Shown here in pieces: positions 1-7,428 of a stretch of DNA of 26,715 nucleotides. Location of the stretch: assembly GCA_910584905.1 (NCBI GenBank), contig CAJUCQ010000057.1, positions 1 to 26,715 on the forward strand, read 5' to 3'. Every line of letters begins with the position of its first letter. Position 1 is the stretch's first letter. Origin of the DNA: an uncultured Muribaculaceae bacterium (GTDB lineage: Bacteria > Bacteroidota > Bacteroidia > Bacteroidales > Muribaculaceae). The translations under genes and the position numbers were made by a program. The notes beneath the pieces were generated by a model, which was given only the letters and a program-made list of their open reading frames with translations, searched no databases and was not told the DNA's origin.

Positions 1-40
1 ACACTGTAAATTTACTGATTTTTCGCGAGAATACCAAGAA

Positions 41-80
41 AATCAGCCAATTAGTTTTATGCTAAATGGCTGATTGTTTT
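41..80. terminator. Hairpin terminator at the left junction
   Basis: A 9-bp stem (AATCAGCCA at 41-49, TGGCTGATT at 67-75) has an extra inner TTAG/CTAA pairing. It is followed on the plus strand by GTTTT (76-80) and on the minus strand by TTTTCTT, so it could stop transcription from either side. It lies in AT-rich sequence outside the truncated tail gene and probably belongs to flanking, non-phage DNA. Confidence 0.55.
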
Positions 81-100
81 ATTATTGAATAACTGAATTC

Positions 101-373
101 TTATATCGAACTCACGTTTATTACGTTCAGGACTCCGCGCCGGATATAAGCACCGTCGCTGACTGTTGCCACATTGTCGGGCATTTCCGGAGGCGAGCCG
201 GCATCGATGCGTTGAGGGAATCCGAGCAGGCGGGCATTTCGAGGCGTAGCCGGGATTGTCGCGGGTGCCGACCGACTACCCAGCTCGTTAAAAATCGGGC
301 TTGTGTCCTCGACGTCGAGCGAGTAGCCCTGCGGGAGGTCAAGCGCCTCGCCGTTTGTTCTTATGACTAACAT
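101..373 (-). CDS. N-terminal fragment of a post-tape-measure tail protein (truncated)
   Basis: The 90-residue product begins MLVIRTNGEALDLP and continues with a segment (ETSP-like DTSPIFNELGS, IPATPRNARLLGFPQR) typical of the start of large tail proteins that follow the tape measure in Bacteroidales phages. There the protein normally continues for several hundred residues. Here it stops with TAA after GVLNVINVSSI, exactly where composition changes from GC-rich phage to AT-rich sequence. The ATG at 373 is preferred over an upstream TTG at 391 because it matches how this family starts. It follows the tape measure by 26 bp and was probably co-transcribed with it. The fragment is unlikely to be functional. 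The family resemblance is from memory of related proteins and was not searched. Confidence 0.6.
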   Translation of the reverse strand: MLVIRTNGEALDLPQGYSLDVEDTSPIFNELGSRSAPATIPATPRNARLLGFPQRIDAGSPPEMPDNVATVSDGAYIRRGVLNVINVSSI

Positions 374-399
374 ATCAAGCAGACAAAACAAAAATGGGG

Positions 400-3300
400 T
401 TATCTTGTAAAAGGCGCGTGAGCGGCATCGAGGATGTCGCGTGCGTTGTCGATGTCTTTCAGCAGCACGTAAGCCCGAATTTGGCGCACGGCCTCCGTAG
501 CGATTCTGAGCTGACGAGTGGCCTCCGTGAGCCGGTCAACGCCTGAAGCTGTCGCCTCCGCCGGCGCGCCTGTAAATCCGCCGTCAGCATATCCGTTAGC
601 TGGAGTTCCGACGGGCAGACCTGCACCGAGAATCTTGTTACGGCGTATAGCCTCGATAGTCCCCACGGCATCGACAACCCGGGGGTTATCCATAATCGGC
701 ATCGGCACCACATACTCGCCGCGATGGACCACGCCAGCGACCTCGTAGCGGTCGCCGTCGCCGGTGTATCCGCCGTCGGAGTAACCCGAGAGCACCCGTT
801 CGGCCTTCGCCGGTTGCGAGGCCGTGCTTCTGGCGGTATTTCCCGGCTGCATATTCTTGACCTTGTCGCGTTCGGCCTTGGCGCTGAGCACCTGAGCGGC
901 TCCCGTAGCCGTGAGCATTGCGGCGGCGATAGCTCCGCCAATGGGGCCGAGCTGCGCAAAAGCCTGCATTATAGCCACGGCGGTATTGGCAATAATTTGC
1001 GAGATTTTCACGGCAAAGTCTACGTCGGCGTATTTCTTTTGGATAGCAAGTTTCTTATTTTCCTTCTCTTCTTCGAGAGCGGCAGTGTCCTCGCCGTTAT
1101 TCTTCGCCTGTTGTATCAGCACATCATATTTCGCCTCCGAGCGTGCCAATTCGGCATCCTGAATGGCCGAGACCATAGACTCGGAAAGTTGACGATAAAA
1201 ATTGAAGTACTGCAGCACGTTTTTCATTTGCAAATTCAGGCGCGCTTGCTGGAAAGCTTTTTCGGAAATCAAGCCTTGTTCGTGCATGTTGCGCAGGCGC
1301 GCGAGCTCGAGGTCGTATTCGTCGGCCCACGCATGTCCGGCGACTTCCGCGGCCTTGTATTGATTTTCGAGATACTCGAAATCCAATCGGGCAAGCTCCC
1401 GGTTCTTGGCCTTCTCCAGCGCCACGGCCTCGTCGCTTCCGGCTTTAACGGTTTTCGACAGTGCGGCGTACAAGTCCGTTACGGCCTTTGTGCGGTTCTC
1501 GTAAGAAAGACGCATCCCCTCGATGCTGTCGGGGTTGTCGAGGGCCTTTCTGACGGCTTCGGCGAGCTTTCCGGCATCGGTCAGGCTCTTCGACTGAATA
1601 TCGCGCATTTTTGCCGCTGTGTCGCGCAGAATTTTCTCCTTTTTGTCGGCATCGACGTAGTCGGCGGCCTGTGTTTTAGCGTGGTAATCCTCAAGCACCT
1701 TCAGCATGTTATCGCAGTGCTTTTGATGCTCGGCGAGCAAGAAAATATCCGCGGCCTCGCGGGATGTTTCTTGCCGCACTACGCTTTCGTTCATTTCGGC
1801 CTCCAGCTTGGCGTAACCGTCTTTAAGCGCGTTTGCGGCCTTGTCGAAATCGGCCTTGTCAATGTCGGCCAAGGCCGCGTTGATAGCCAGCTGAGCCTTC
1901 CCGGCATCGGCCGCCGCCGTGTCGAGTTCTTTTTGGATAGCGTCAAGCGTCTTTGTATGAGTCTCGTCCGTTTTTTCGCGCAGTTCGGTCAGGGCTTTTT
2001 CAAGCTCGGCGCAATACCTTATAACTTCGCGGTTCTTTTCAATGGATTTTTTTGCCGCGTCGATATTCTGCATGTTTATTTCGAGCAATTTGCGCTGATG
2101 CTCCGACGTAATGGGCGCCGTTACCTTGTCGAGAGAATCTTCGGCGTAAGTTCCCGGCGTGCGTTTTCCGCCTTTACCCAGCAGCTCGCGCCGTTCGGCC
2201 CTGATGGCTTCCATTCGGCGCTCGATACGGTCGAGCTCCTCGTCGCTTTGCGGGTCAATATTGCGCAGCTTTTTAAGCTCCTCGTTAATTTCCTTCAGGC
2301 GGCCTACGGTCTTTGCGGCCTTTTTATCGGTGTTCTCCAAACCGTCGCCGAGGCCTTCGACCCCTTCCGCCGTCAGGTCCGCGAGCATGGACCCGTCGGC
2401 AAGACCTTTGTTAATGTGTTCTTCAAGCTTTTGCGTGGCCTCCTCGGCGGCCTTGAGGTCTTTTGCGAGCTGATTGGCATAGTTCTGCCGCTCGTATCGA
2501 GCGACGGCCCCACCGGCGGCGTAAGCAGCCGCTCCGGCGCCTCCTGAGGTGTACGCCCTCGGGCCGTTAAAACTTGCGTTCGTATTCCTGACACGTTCTT
2601 TCTCGGCCTCGATGTCGGCCTCCTCCTTTTCTCGTCGAATATCCTCTTCGGCGCTGATAAGTTCCTGAAGCTTTTCGGCGTTAGCCTCATACCTCATTTT
2701 TTTGCGGAGCAACTTGATATAAGCATTAAGCGCCTCGGCCGAGGCTGTATATTTTCCGGTAGTTTCGTCGATTTTGGCATTATAACCGGGCACGATTTCA
2801 TTAAGGCGCTTTACAGCCTCCAGCCGTCGATTTAACGCGATGTTCTCATTATCGGCAGTTTTTACCAGCATTTCCAGACTTGCCTTCTGCGTGGCATAGT
2901 TCCGCCCGGCAATCTCGTCGGCCTCAGCCATCGCCTTCTGCGCCTTCGTCGCGCCCTCGACCTTTGTAGTATAAGTCATTACAGCAGCTACAACCGCGGC
3001 CAGCATCGACAAAGCGAATACCCACGGATGGCTCTTTACGGCCTGAGAGAACGCGTTCCAAGCCGTTTTGGCCTTTGCCGTGGCCGACGTCTCCAGTCCG
3101 ATAGCCGTAATTTTCTTGTATATCCCCTTGATAAATTGGATATTCGCCGTCCGGGCCGCGAGCATTGCCAGTTTGTAGGCCGTGAAAGCCACAACAACGG
3201 CGTTAACCGCCGCCGTCATCAGCTTCGAAGATTTTACGGCGTCGGTCAGACGCCCCACGAGCATACCGAGTCCGGCCACGAGCGCGCCTGCGGCCTTTAC

Positions 3301-4779
3301 GACAGTCATCAGAATGGTACCCAGCGGCGCAAACAAATCGAGGACGTCGCCCAGCCACTGGACGACGGCGGTTGCAGCCTTGTAAAAGGATTTGAGGACT
3401 TCGCGGAAATCGAAGAACTTCAGCGCGAGGCCTTCGACGGCGCTGTCGAGTCCGGCCCACGCGCCCGCGGCGTTGTCGGCCATAGTCTCCGACATAGCTT
3501 TGAAATCCTCCGTACATCCCGTAATAGAGTCCCGCAGTTCCAGCATGCTGTCCGCCCCGTTGAGGAACGTAGAGAATGCGGCCACGCTTCGTTTGTCGGT
3601 AAGTTCGAGAGCTTTTGCGAGGTTTACGCCCTCGCCGTTGAGCTTCCTGAGTCCTCCGACGAGGTCGTCGAGATTGTTGACGGGGCCTCCGAGGGCTTTG
3701 GCGAGCTCACCGTTAGTGTCCGCAAGATTCAAGAGGATATTACGGGTTGCGGTGGCCGCGCTCGAAGCGTCAAAGCTGGCGTTTGACAATTGGCCTAAAA
3801 GCGCCGTAGTTTCCTCCAGCGAGAACCCGAAGGCGTGCGCAACGGGTCCGACAGTGGCCAGCGAGGCCTCCAGCTTATTGAAATCAAGGGCGCTTTTGGT
3901 CGTAGAGACGGCAAAAGAGGCCAAAACCTCATCAGCCTCGTCGGCGTCCTTGTTGAACATACGCATGGCGGCGCCGGCAAAGGCGGCCGCGCTCGAAAGG
4001 TCGGTATCTACGGCCTTTGCGAATTTCAGGGTTGCGGGGGTCAGTTTCTCGATAACCTCTTGCGAGAAGCCGAGTTTTGCAAGTTCGGTCTGAAGCCCTG
4101 TAACCTGTGAGGCGGTGGCTGAAGTCGTCCGGCCTAAAAACTTGGCTTGCTCCGTCAGGCGCGCGACTCCGTCAATGGTCGTGCCCAGCACGGCGGCTAA
4201 CTTTGAATTCGAGCGCTCGAAGTCCGAGATAACACTGACAAAATTTTTTAGCTTACCGATAACGAGCGCCCCGACGGCCGCGCCTATTCCGAGCAAGCTG
4301 CCTTTTACGAGGTTAGCCACGCTCGGCAACGAGCGCAGGCGCTCCATCAGCGTCATCGTCGGGCGTTCGGCCTCGGCTATCGCCTTTTTATACTGTTCAA
4401 TCTGCGCTTTGGTTTTCTTCCATCCCTCGGGGTCAAGCGCCTTGGATGTGTTCCGGAGTTGTCCCTGAAGGTCGCGCAGGCCCTTCCGGAGTTGCGCCGT
4501 GGTTTTGTGAGAGAGGTCGATTTCGGCCTCCCACGCACGTATTTCGCGTTGGTTGCGATTGATTTGCTTGGTGTTTGCGCTGATTTGTTCGTTAAGGCGC
4601 GCTATCTCCTTGCTGTGGTCGCCCTCTTGCGAGGCGAGGCGGGAAATCTCCTTGCGATGCTCGGCATTAACGTCCCTGAGCGCCTTTGTAGCGGTGGCGA
4701 GCTTGTGGATTTCCTCTTGAGCCTTTGCGGCCTGCACGTCAAGTTCGACTCTTATCCTATCATTTTGAAGTTTAGCCAT
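400..4779 (-). CDS. Tail tape measure protein
   Basis: At 1459 residues this is the largest gene and sets tail length. At about 1.5 angstrom per residue it predicts a tail near 0.2 micrometres, which means a long-tailed siphovirus. The N-terminal 150 residues are coiled coil. Residues about 160-430 carry a TP901-type tape-measure core (LGRTTSATASQV, NKDADEADEVLASFAVST, ATRNILLNLADTNGELAKALGG). Hydrophobic segments lie around 480-620, followed by long helical coiled-coil stretches. The C-terminal part has a glycine-rich stretch (YSDGGYTGDGDRYEVAGVVHRGEYVVP) common near the end of Bacteroidetes tape measures. The ATG start lies downstream of its own promoter-like TAATTTTG. It is separated from the upstream tail genes by two terminators and a possible small RNA gene. 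Confidence 0.93.
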   Translation of the reverse strand: MAKLQNDRIRVELDVQAAKAQEEIHKLATATKALRDVNAEHRKEISRLASQEGDHSKEIARLNEQISANTKQINRNQREIRAWEAEIDLSHKTTAQLRKGLRDLQGQLRNTSKALDPEGWKKTKAQIEQYKKAIAEAERPTMTLMERLRSLPSVANLVKGSLLGIGAAVGALVIGKLKNFVSVISDFERSNSKLAAVLGTTIDGVARLTEQAKFLGRTTSATASQVTGLQTELAKLGFSQEVIEKLTPATLKFAKAVDTDLSSAAAFAGAAMRMFNKDADEADEVLASFAVSTTKSALDFNKLEASLATVGPVAHAFGFSLEETTALLGQLSNASFDASSAATATRNILLNLADTNGELAKALGGPVNNLDDLVGGLRKLNGEGVNLAKALELTDKRSVAAFSTFLNGADSMLELRDSITGCTEDFKAMSETMADNAAGAWAGLDSAVEGLALKFFDFREVLKSFYKAATAVVQWLGDVLDLFAPLGTILMTVVKAAGALVAGLGMLVGRLTDAVKSSKLMTAAVNAVVVAFTAYKLAMLAARTANIQFIKGIYKKITAIGLETSATAKAKTAWNAFSQAVKSHPWVFALSMLAAVVAAVMTYTTKVEGATKAQKAMAEADEIAGRNYATQKASLEMLVKTADNENIALNRRLEAVKRLNEIVPGYNAKIDETTGKYTASAEALNAYIKLLRKKMRYEANAEKLQELISAEEDIRREKEEADIEAEKERVRNTNASFNGPRAYTSGGAGAAAYAAGGAVARYERQNYANQLAKDLKAAEEATQKLEEHINKGLADGSMLADLTAEGVEGLGDGLENTDKKAAKTVGRLKEINEELKKLRNIDPQSDEELDRIERRMEAIRAERRELLGKGGKRTPGTYAEDSLDKVTAPITSEHQRKLLEINMQNIDAAKKSIEKNREVIRYCAELEKALTELREKTDETHTKTLDAIQKELDTAAADAGKAQLAINAALADIDKADFDKAANALKDGYAKLEAEMNESVVRQETSREAADIFLLAEHQKHCDNMLKVLEDYHAKTQAADYVDADKKEKILRDTAAKMRDIQSKSLTDAGKLAEAVRKALDNPDSIEGMRLSYENRTKAVTDLYAALSKTVKAGSDEAVALEKAKNRELARLDFEYLENQYKAAEVAGHAWADEYDLELARLRNMHEQGLISEKAFQQARLNLQMKNVLQYFNFYRQLSESMVSAIQDAELARSEAKYDVLIQQAKNNGEDTAALEEEKENKKLAIQKKYADVDFAVKISQIIANTAVAIMQAFAQLGPIGGAIAAAMLTATGAAQVLSAKAERDKVKNMQPGNTARSTASQPAKAERVLSGYSDGGYTGDGDRYEVAGVVHRGEYVVPMPIMDNPRVVDAVGTIEAIRRNKILGAGLPVGTPANGYADGGFTGAPAEATASGVDRLTEATRQLRIATEAVRQIRAYVLLKDIDNARDILDAAHAPFTR

Positions 4780-4783
4780 AAAA

Positions 4784-4815
4784 GCGGGATGTATATTCGT
4801 TTTCCCGCAAAATTA
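4784..4815 (-). promoter_or_regulatory. Probable tape-measure promoter with overlapping inverted repeat
   Basis: The minus-strand sequence TAATTTTG (4808-4815) fits the Bacteroidetes -7 box TAnnTTTG; no good -33 TTG is seen 19-20 bp upstream. An inverted repeat GCGGGA/TCCCGC (4803-4808 and 4784-4789) lies between the -7 box and the ATG, with its outer arm over the expected start point. It could be an operator or a leader hairpin. Confidence 0.45.
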
Positions 4816-4842
4816 GCCCACGCAAAATATATGAAGAAGGAC

Positions 4843-4879
4843 AAAAAAAGCGCCCCGTTTTTTCACAAAAGCGAGGCGC
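4843..4879 (-). terminator. Intrinsic terminator of the small RNA unit
   Basis: On the minus strand, GCGCCTCG (4872-4879) pairs with CGGGGCGC (4850-4857), with one imperfect position, and is followed directly by seven T residues (4843-4849). It ends the short transcript expected from the promoter at 4952-4982 and insulates the tape-measure gene. Confidence 0.75.
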
Positions 4880-4947
4880 ACGTCTAACAAATAAATTGCG
4901 TTTAAACCAGTCTTTATACCTATGTACTCATTTATTTCCTTATCTGC
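4843..4947 (-). ncRNA. Candidate ~105-nt phage small RNA
   Basis: A close match to the host promoter consensus (4952-4982) predicts a start near 4947, and a strong intrinsic terminator ends at 4843. The only ATG near the 5' end opens a three-codon frame (Met-Ser-Thr-stop), so no protein is plausible. A second terminator (4993-5026) lies just upstream of the promoter, so the unit is insulated on both sides. The target and function are unknown. Confidence 0.5.
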
Positions 4948-4951
4948 TGTG

Positions 4952-4982
4952 CAAAGATACACAAAAACACGGAAATACGCAA
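4952..4982 (-). promoter_or_regulatory. Bacteroidetes-type promoter of the small RNA
   Basis: On the minus strand, TTG (4980-4982), a 20-bp spacer and TATCTTTG (4952-4959) match the -33/-7 consensus recognised by the Bacteroidetes primary sigma factor. No coding start follows before the terminator at 4843. Confidence 0.65.
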
Positions 4983-4992
4983 CGAGCGCAGT

Positions 4993-5026
4993 AAAAAAAC
5001 GGAGCGCCGGGACGAAATATCCCGGC
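4993..5026 (-). terminator. Intrinsic terminator after the head-tail operon
   Basis: The stem GCCGGGA/TCCCGGC (5006-5012 and 5020-5026) is followed on the minus strand by seven T residues (4993-4999). It lies 55 bp past the stop of the small membrane protein gene and ends the operon that runs from the holin. Confidence 0.75.
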
Positions 5027-5080
5027 ACCCCGCCTCCATTCGGATTGGTGCAACAAGCGAGGGCGAAGCCCTTTTTGTGG

Positions 5081-5341
5081 TCAGTCGTCATCGGCGAGGT
5101 CCTCGCCGGCGCTGTCCTCGTCAAGTTCGCGGCGTTCGCGCCGAGCTTCTTTCAAGGCTGTAATCACCGTGACGATTACGGCGAAAAGCAAGAGGAACAA
5201 AAACTCGAAAGCGAGCACGGCCAAGACCTTGAGAAATACGCTCCCCGCGTCGTTTCTGATGAAAAGCGCAAAGAGTAATCCCGGTAAGAGGAGCAGTGAG
5301 GCGCGCAGAAATGCGGCGAGAAAAATTTTAACTCTGGTCAT
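5081..5341 (-). CDS. Small two-helix membrane protein
   Basis: The 86-residue product has two hydrophobic helices (about residues 8-28 and 35-62), then an arginine- and acid-rich tail (ARRERRELDEDSAGEDLADDD). The shape fits a small holin-like or membrane-anchored phage protein, but no family is recognised. Its ATG overlaps the stop of the preceding gene (ATGA), so the two are translationally coupled. It is the last gene before the terminator at 4993-5026. A second holin or an accessory protein is possible because another holin candidate lies at 11,200-11,496. Neither role is supported beyond topology. Confidence 0.65.
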   Translation of the reverse strand: MTRVKIFLAAFLRASLLLLPGLLFALFIRNDAGSVFLKVLAVLAFEFLFLLLFAVIVTVITALKEARRERRELDEDSAGEDLADDD

Positions 5342-5745
5342 TTTGAGAAATTTGTATTACGTTGGTTCATGATTTCGCGGAGAGTGTTGTCGAGCCATTG
5401 TCGCACTTCCGCGGAGTATTCGAAGCGGATACGGTTGAAAGTGACGCCGTAAAGGTGGCGCCAAATAATGCGGTTGAAAATTCGGAAGTTCCCGAGATGC
5501 TTCATATCGAGGAAGCGTATATACATCGGATAGTTCAAGGAAGCGTAGACCCCGGCTGCACCGCTCCATACGCGCACTTGCGGCGCGCGGAGTTCGTCGA
5601 GGAGACTTCGGCCCTCGGCCTCGGCCCTCGAGCTCTTGCGGAGTGAGTCGAGTTTATTAGTGGCCTGCCGTGTCTGCCGCTCATAAATTTCGCGTATTCC
5701 CCGGGCCACTTCCTTTTGCATGAATCTGAGTTGCGGTTCGTCCAT
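5338..5745 (-). CDS. Unknown tail-region protein
   Basis: The 135-residue product is charged and mixed helical. Its N-terminal half is basic and coiled-coil-like (REIYERQTRQATNKLDSLRK). The C-terminal half (NYPMYIRFLDMKHLGNFRIFNRIIWRHLYG) is aromatic and recalls proteins that accompany tail completion proteins in Bacteroides phages. Position just after the tail terminator candidate and before the tape measure suggests a role in tail or connector assembly. It overlaps the next gene by ATGA. No motif fixes a biochemical function. Confidence 0.65.
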   Translation of the reverse strand: MDEPQLRFMQKEVARGIREIYERQTRQATNKLDSLRKSSRAEAEGRSLLDELRAPQVRVWSGAAGVYASLNYPMYIRFLDMKHLGNFRIFNRIIWRHLYGVTFNRIRFEYSAEVRQWLDNTLREIMNQRNTNFSK

Positions 5746-5761
5746 AACGGGATGATATCAG

Positions 5762-6202
5762 TTAAAAATCCTTGGCCGAGAACGCAATCGACCAGCCGGC
5801 CCAGTTGCCGAAGAACTCCGTTTCTGGAATGATTGTCACCGTCGAGGCCACGGCATGGAGGAAGTGGCACGGGCGGCGTGCGTCATCGAGAATGCGACGG
5901 CGCAGGGCCTCGGCGGCCGGTTGCGTCAGTTCGAGGGCTTCGAAGCTCGACGAGGTGCGGGGGTTGTATCGCTTCATGACGAAGACGACACATAGATTCT
6001 CGTCATTTACGGCGTCGATGTCGCCTCGGCCCTCGGCCGAAGGCACGAGCCAGAAAATCACGGGCGAGTCGGCCTCTCCGACGGCGCGCACTTTGTCGGC
6101 CATAGTAGCCTCCAGCGTCAGGGGCACGGCCTGCGCTATTCCCTCGATTTCGGCGGCTACGTTGTCCCAGTAGCGGCGTAAAACACTGAGTGCGAACATC
6201 AC
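5762..6202 (-). CDS. Putative tail terminator or tail completion protein
   Basis: The 145- or 146-residue protein is compact, mixed alpha/beta and free of membrane segments. It opens with a helix (LRRYWDNVAAEIEGIAQAV) and ends with beta-strand-like segments (WAGWSIAFSAKDF), a layout common in small tail terminator proteins that cap the tail tube. Its place between connector and tape-measure genes agrees with that role. Translation may begin at GTG 6202 or ATG 6199, both overlapping the lysozyme stop. The assignment rests on position and shape only. Confidence 0.5.
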   Translation of the reverse strand: MMFALSVLRRYWDNVAAEIEGIAQAVPLTLEATMADKVRAVGEADSPVIFWLVPSAEGRGDIDAVNDENLCVVFVMKRYNPRTSSSFEALELTQPAAEALRRRILDDARRPCHFLHAVASTVTIIPETEFFGNWAGWSIAFSAKDF

Positions 6203-6645
6203 ATAAAATAAATATCCGCCTCCTCCGTCCGGCGTCGCAGGAGTCCGGGGAGGACCTGCCGCGAGCCGCGGACTACAGCCTTTGAATACTTGAGAAATTC
6301 GGCCCGGATTTCGGGGTCGGCGGGGTTTGCTTTCACCCTTTTCAGGAGCGCGGATTTGCTCAGGGCGCCTGCGCCGCAGTTGTAAGCGAAAGACACGAGG
6401 GCCGAGAACTGATTGTCCGAGAGCTGAGCGGGGGCCACAATCCTCGCCACTTGCCGGGCAAATCGGTCGAGGTCGGCGTTAAAGAGCGCTACAGCGTGTG
6501 CGGGGCTTATTGTCAGGCCCTCGGTGACGTCAGGGCCTGTGTGTCCGTAGCCGATAGTGAGCACCCCGGCCGGGCATTTGTAGGCCGTCAGGCGGCAACC
6601 CTCCCACTGCATGATTTTAGAGCGGATTTGTTGAGTCAGCTTCAT
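6199..6645 (-). CDS. GH24 phage lysozyme (endolysin)
   Basis: The 148-residue T4-type lysozyme cleaves the peptidoglycan glycan backbone at host lysis. The active-site block W14-E15-G16 followed by LTAYKCPAGVLTIGYGHT is diagnostic. Glu15 is the catalytic acid and Thr30 matches the T4 Thr26 position. The residue aligned with T4 Asp20 is Cys24, at the correct 9 and 6 spacings. No signal peptide or SAR helix is visible, so export should depend on a holin. It sits among tail genes, about 4.5 kb from the holin and spanin genes. Its ATG overlaps the stop of the upstream gene. The domain is full length. Confidence 0.93.
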   Translation of the reverse strand: MKLTQQIRSKIMQWEGCRLTAYKCPAGVLTIGYGHTGPDVTEGLTISPAHAVALFNADLDRFARQVARIVAPAQLSDNQFSALVSFAYNCGAGALSKSALLKRVKANPADPEIRAEFLKYSKAVVRGSRQVLPGLLRRRTEEADIYFM

Positions 6646-7427
6646 TTCTTTTTTGATTTTTCGTGTAAGTATTCGAATTTACATTTGTATAGATATAGCA
6701 AGACGTCCCAAAGAGGCGCATTCTCAAGCTCGCGCATGTTTCCGAAAATTCCGGAGGCGGCTACTTCAAAGGCCACTCCGGCCCATCCCGTGTTGTCGTC
6801 GGGGCGGCGGTCGGCAACCGGTGCGGGGCGGAAAATAATCCCGAAGTCGACGGGCTTTCCGTTGATGTCGACGGGTTCGGACTGGATTGCGCGGCTTACG
6901 GCCACGAACAGCGCCGGAGCGTGCCACACGAGCACCTGCGGCACCCGCTCGCCCTCGGGGATTGCATAAATCTCGCGGGCGATTTCGGCGTAAATATCCG
7001 CGGCATCGCTGTCGATGGCGGTGCGCGCCTGCTCGATGAGGGCCGCGCACTTTGTGAAGCTCCCGAAGGTCATACCGTCGAGCCAGTCTCCCGGGCCTTT
7101 GAATCCCTTGTAAAAGGGAAGGAGGTTTCGGCACGAGGTCGTCTCCGGCATCGGCTCCCCCGCATCGTTGCGAATCAAGAAAGCCCGTTCGACGGCGGCC
7201 TCGATTTCTTCGAATTGCTCGCGGAACTCCTCGCGCAACAAATCCGGGTTTACCTCTCCCAATCCGGCGAGACAGGCCGCCCATCGGCGGAGCCACATCC
7301 GGGGAGTGACGGCCCGCGCGCGCAGCCACGCCGTAAGGTGCAGATAAAAGACGTATTGCTCCGGCGTCAGCTCGTCAATCCCCGAGGGGATTTCCACGAC
7401 TTTTCCTCTGAAGGTGTGCGCCGTCAT
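6642..7427 (-). CDS. Unknown conserved phage protein of the neck/tail module
   Basis: The 261-residue protein starts at ATG 7427, two bases after the preceding stop; an upstream in-frame start at 7457 would lie inside that gene. Near the N terminus a VVEIPSGIDELTPEQYVFYLHLTAWL segment is followed by a long helical region with many Arg and Glu residues. The C terminus is basic (KFEYLHEKSKKK). Similar proteins sit between connector and tail-completion genes in Bacteroides phages, but I cannot name a function. Candidate roles are neck protein or tail chaperone. Overlap with the lysozyme start shows operon membership. Confidence 0.6.
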   Translation of the reverse strand: MTAHTFRGKVVEIPSGIDELTPEQYVFYLHLTAWLRARAVTPRMWLRRWAACLAGLGEVNPDLLREEFREQFEEIEAAVERAFLIRNDAGEPMPETTSCRNLLPFYKGFKGPGDWLDGMTFGSFTKCAALIEQARTAIDSDAADIYAEIAREIYAIPEGERVPQVLVWHAPALFVAVSRAIQSEPVDINGKPVDFGIIFRPAPVADRRPDDNTGWAGVAFEVAASGIFGNMRELENAPLWDVLLYLYKCKFEYLHEKSKKK

Positions 7428-7428
7428 A

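Noticed and set aside
724..2547. A 607-codon open frame on the plus strand antisense to the tape measure
   Set aside because: It mirrors the tape-measure codons in GC-rich coiled-coil sequence, has no family features or promoter, and other such antisense frames occur under the portal and the large terminase.
4813..5124. A 103-codon minus-strand frame between the tail genes and the tape measure
   Set aside because: It runs through two intrinsic terminators and a consensus promoter, and its composition is not protein-like.
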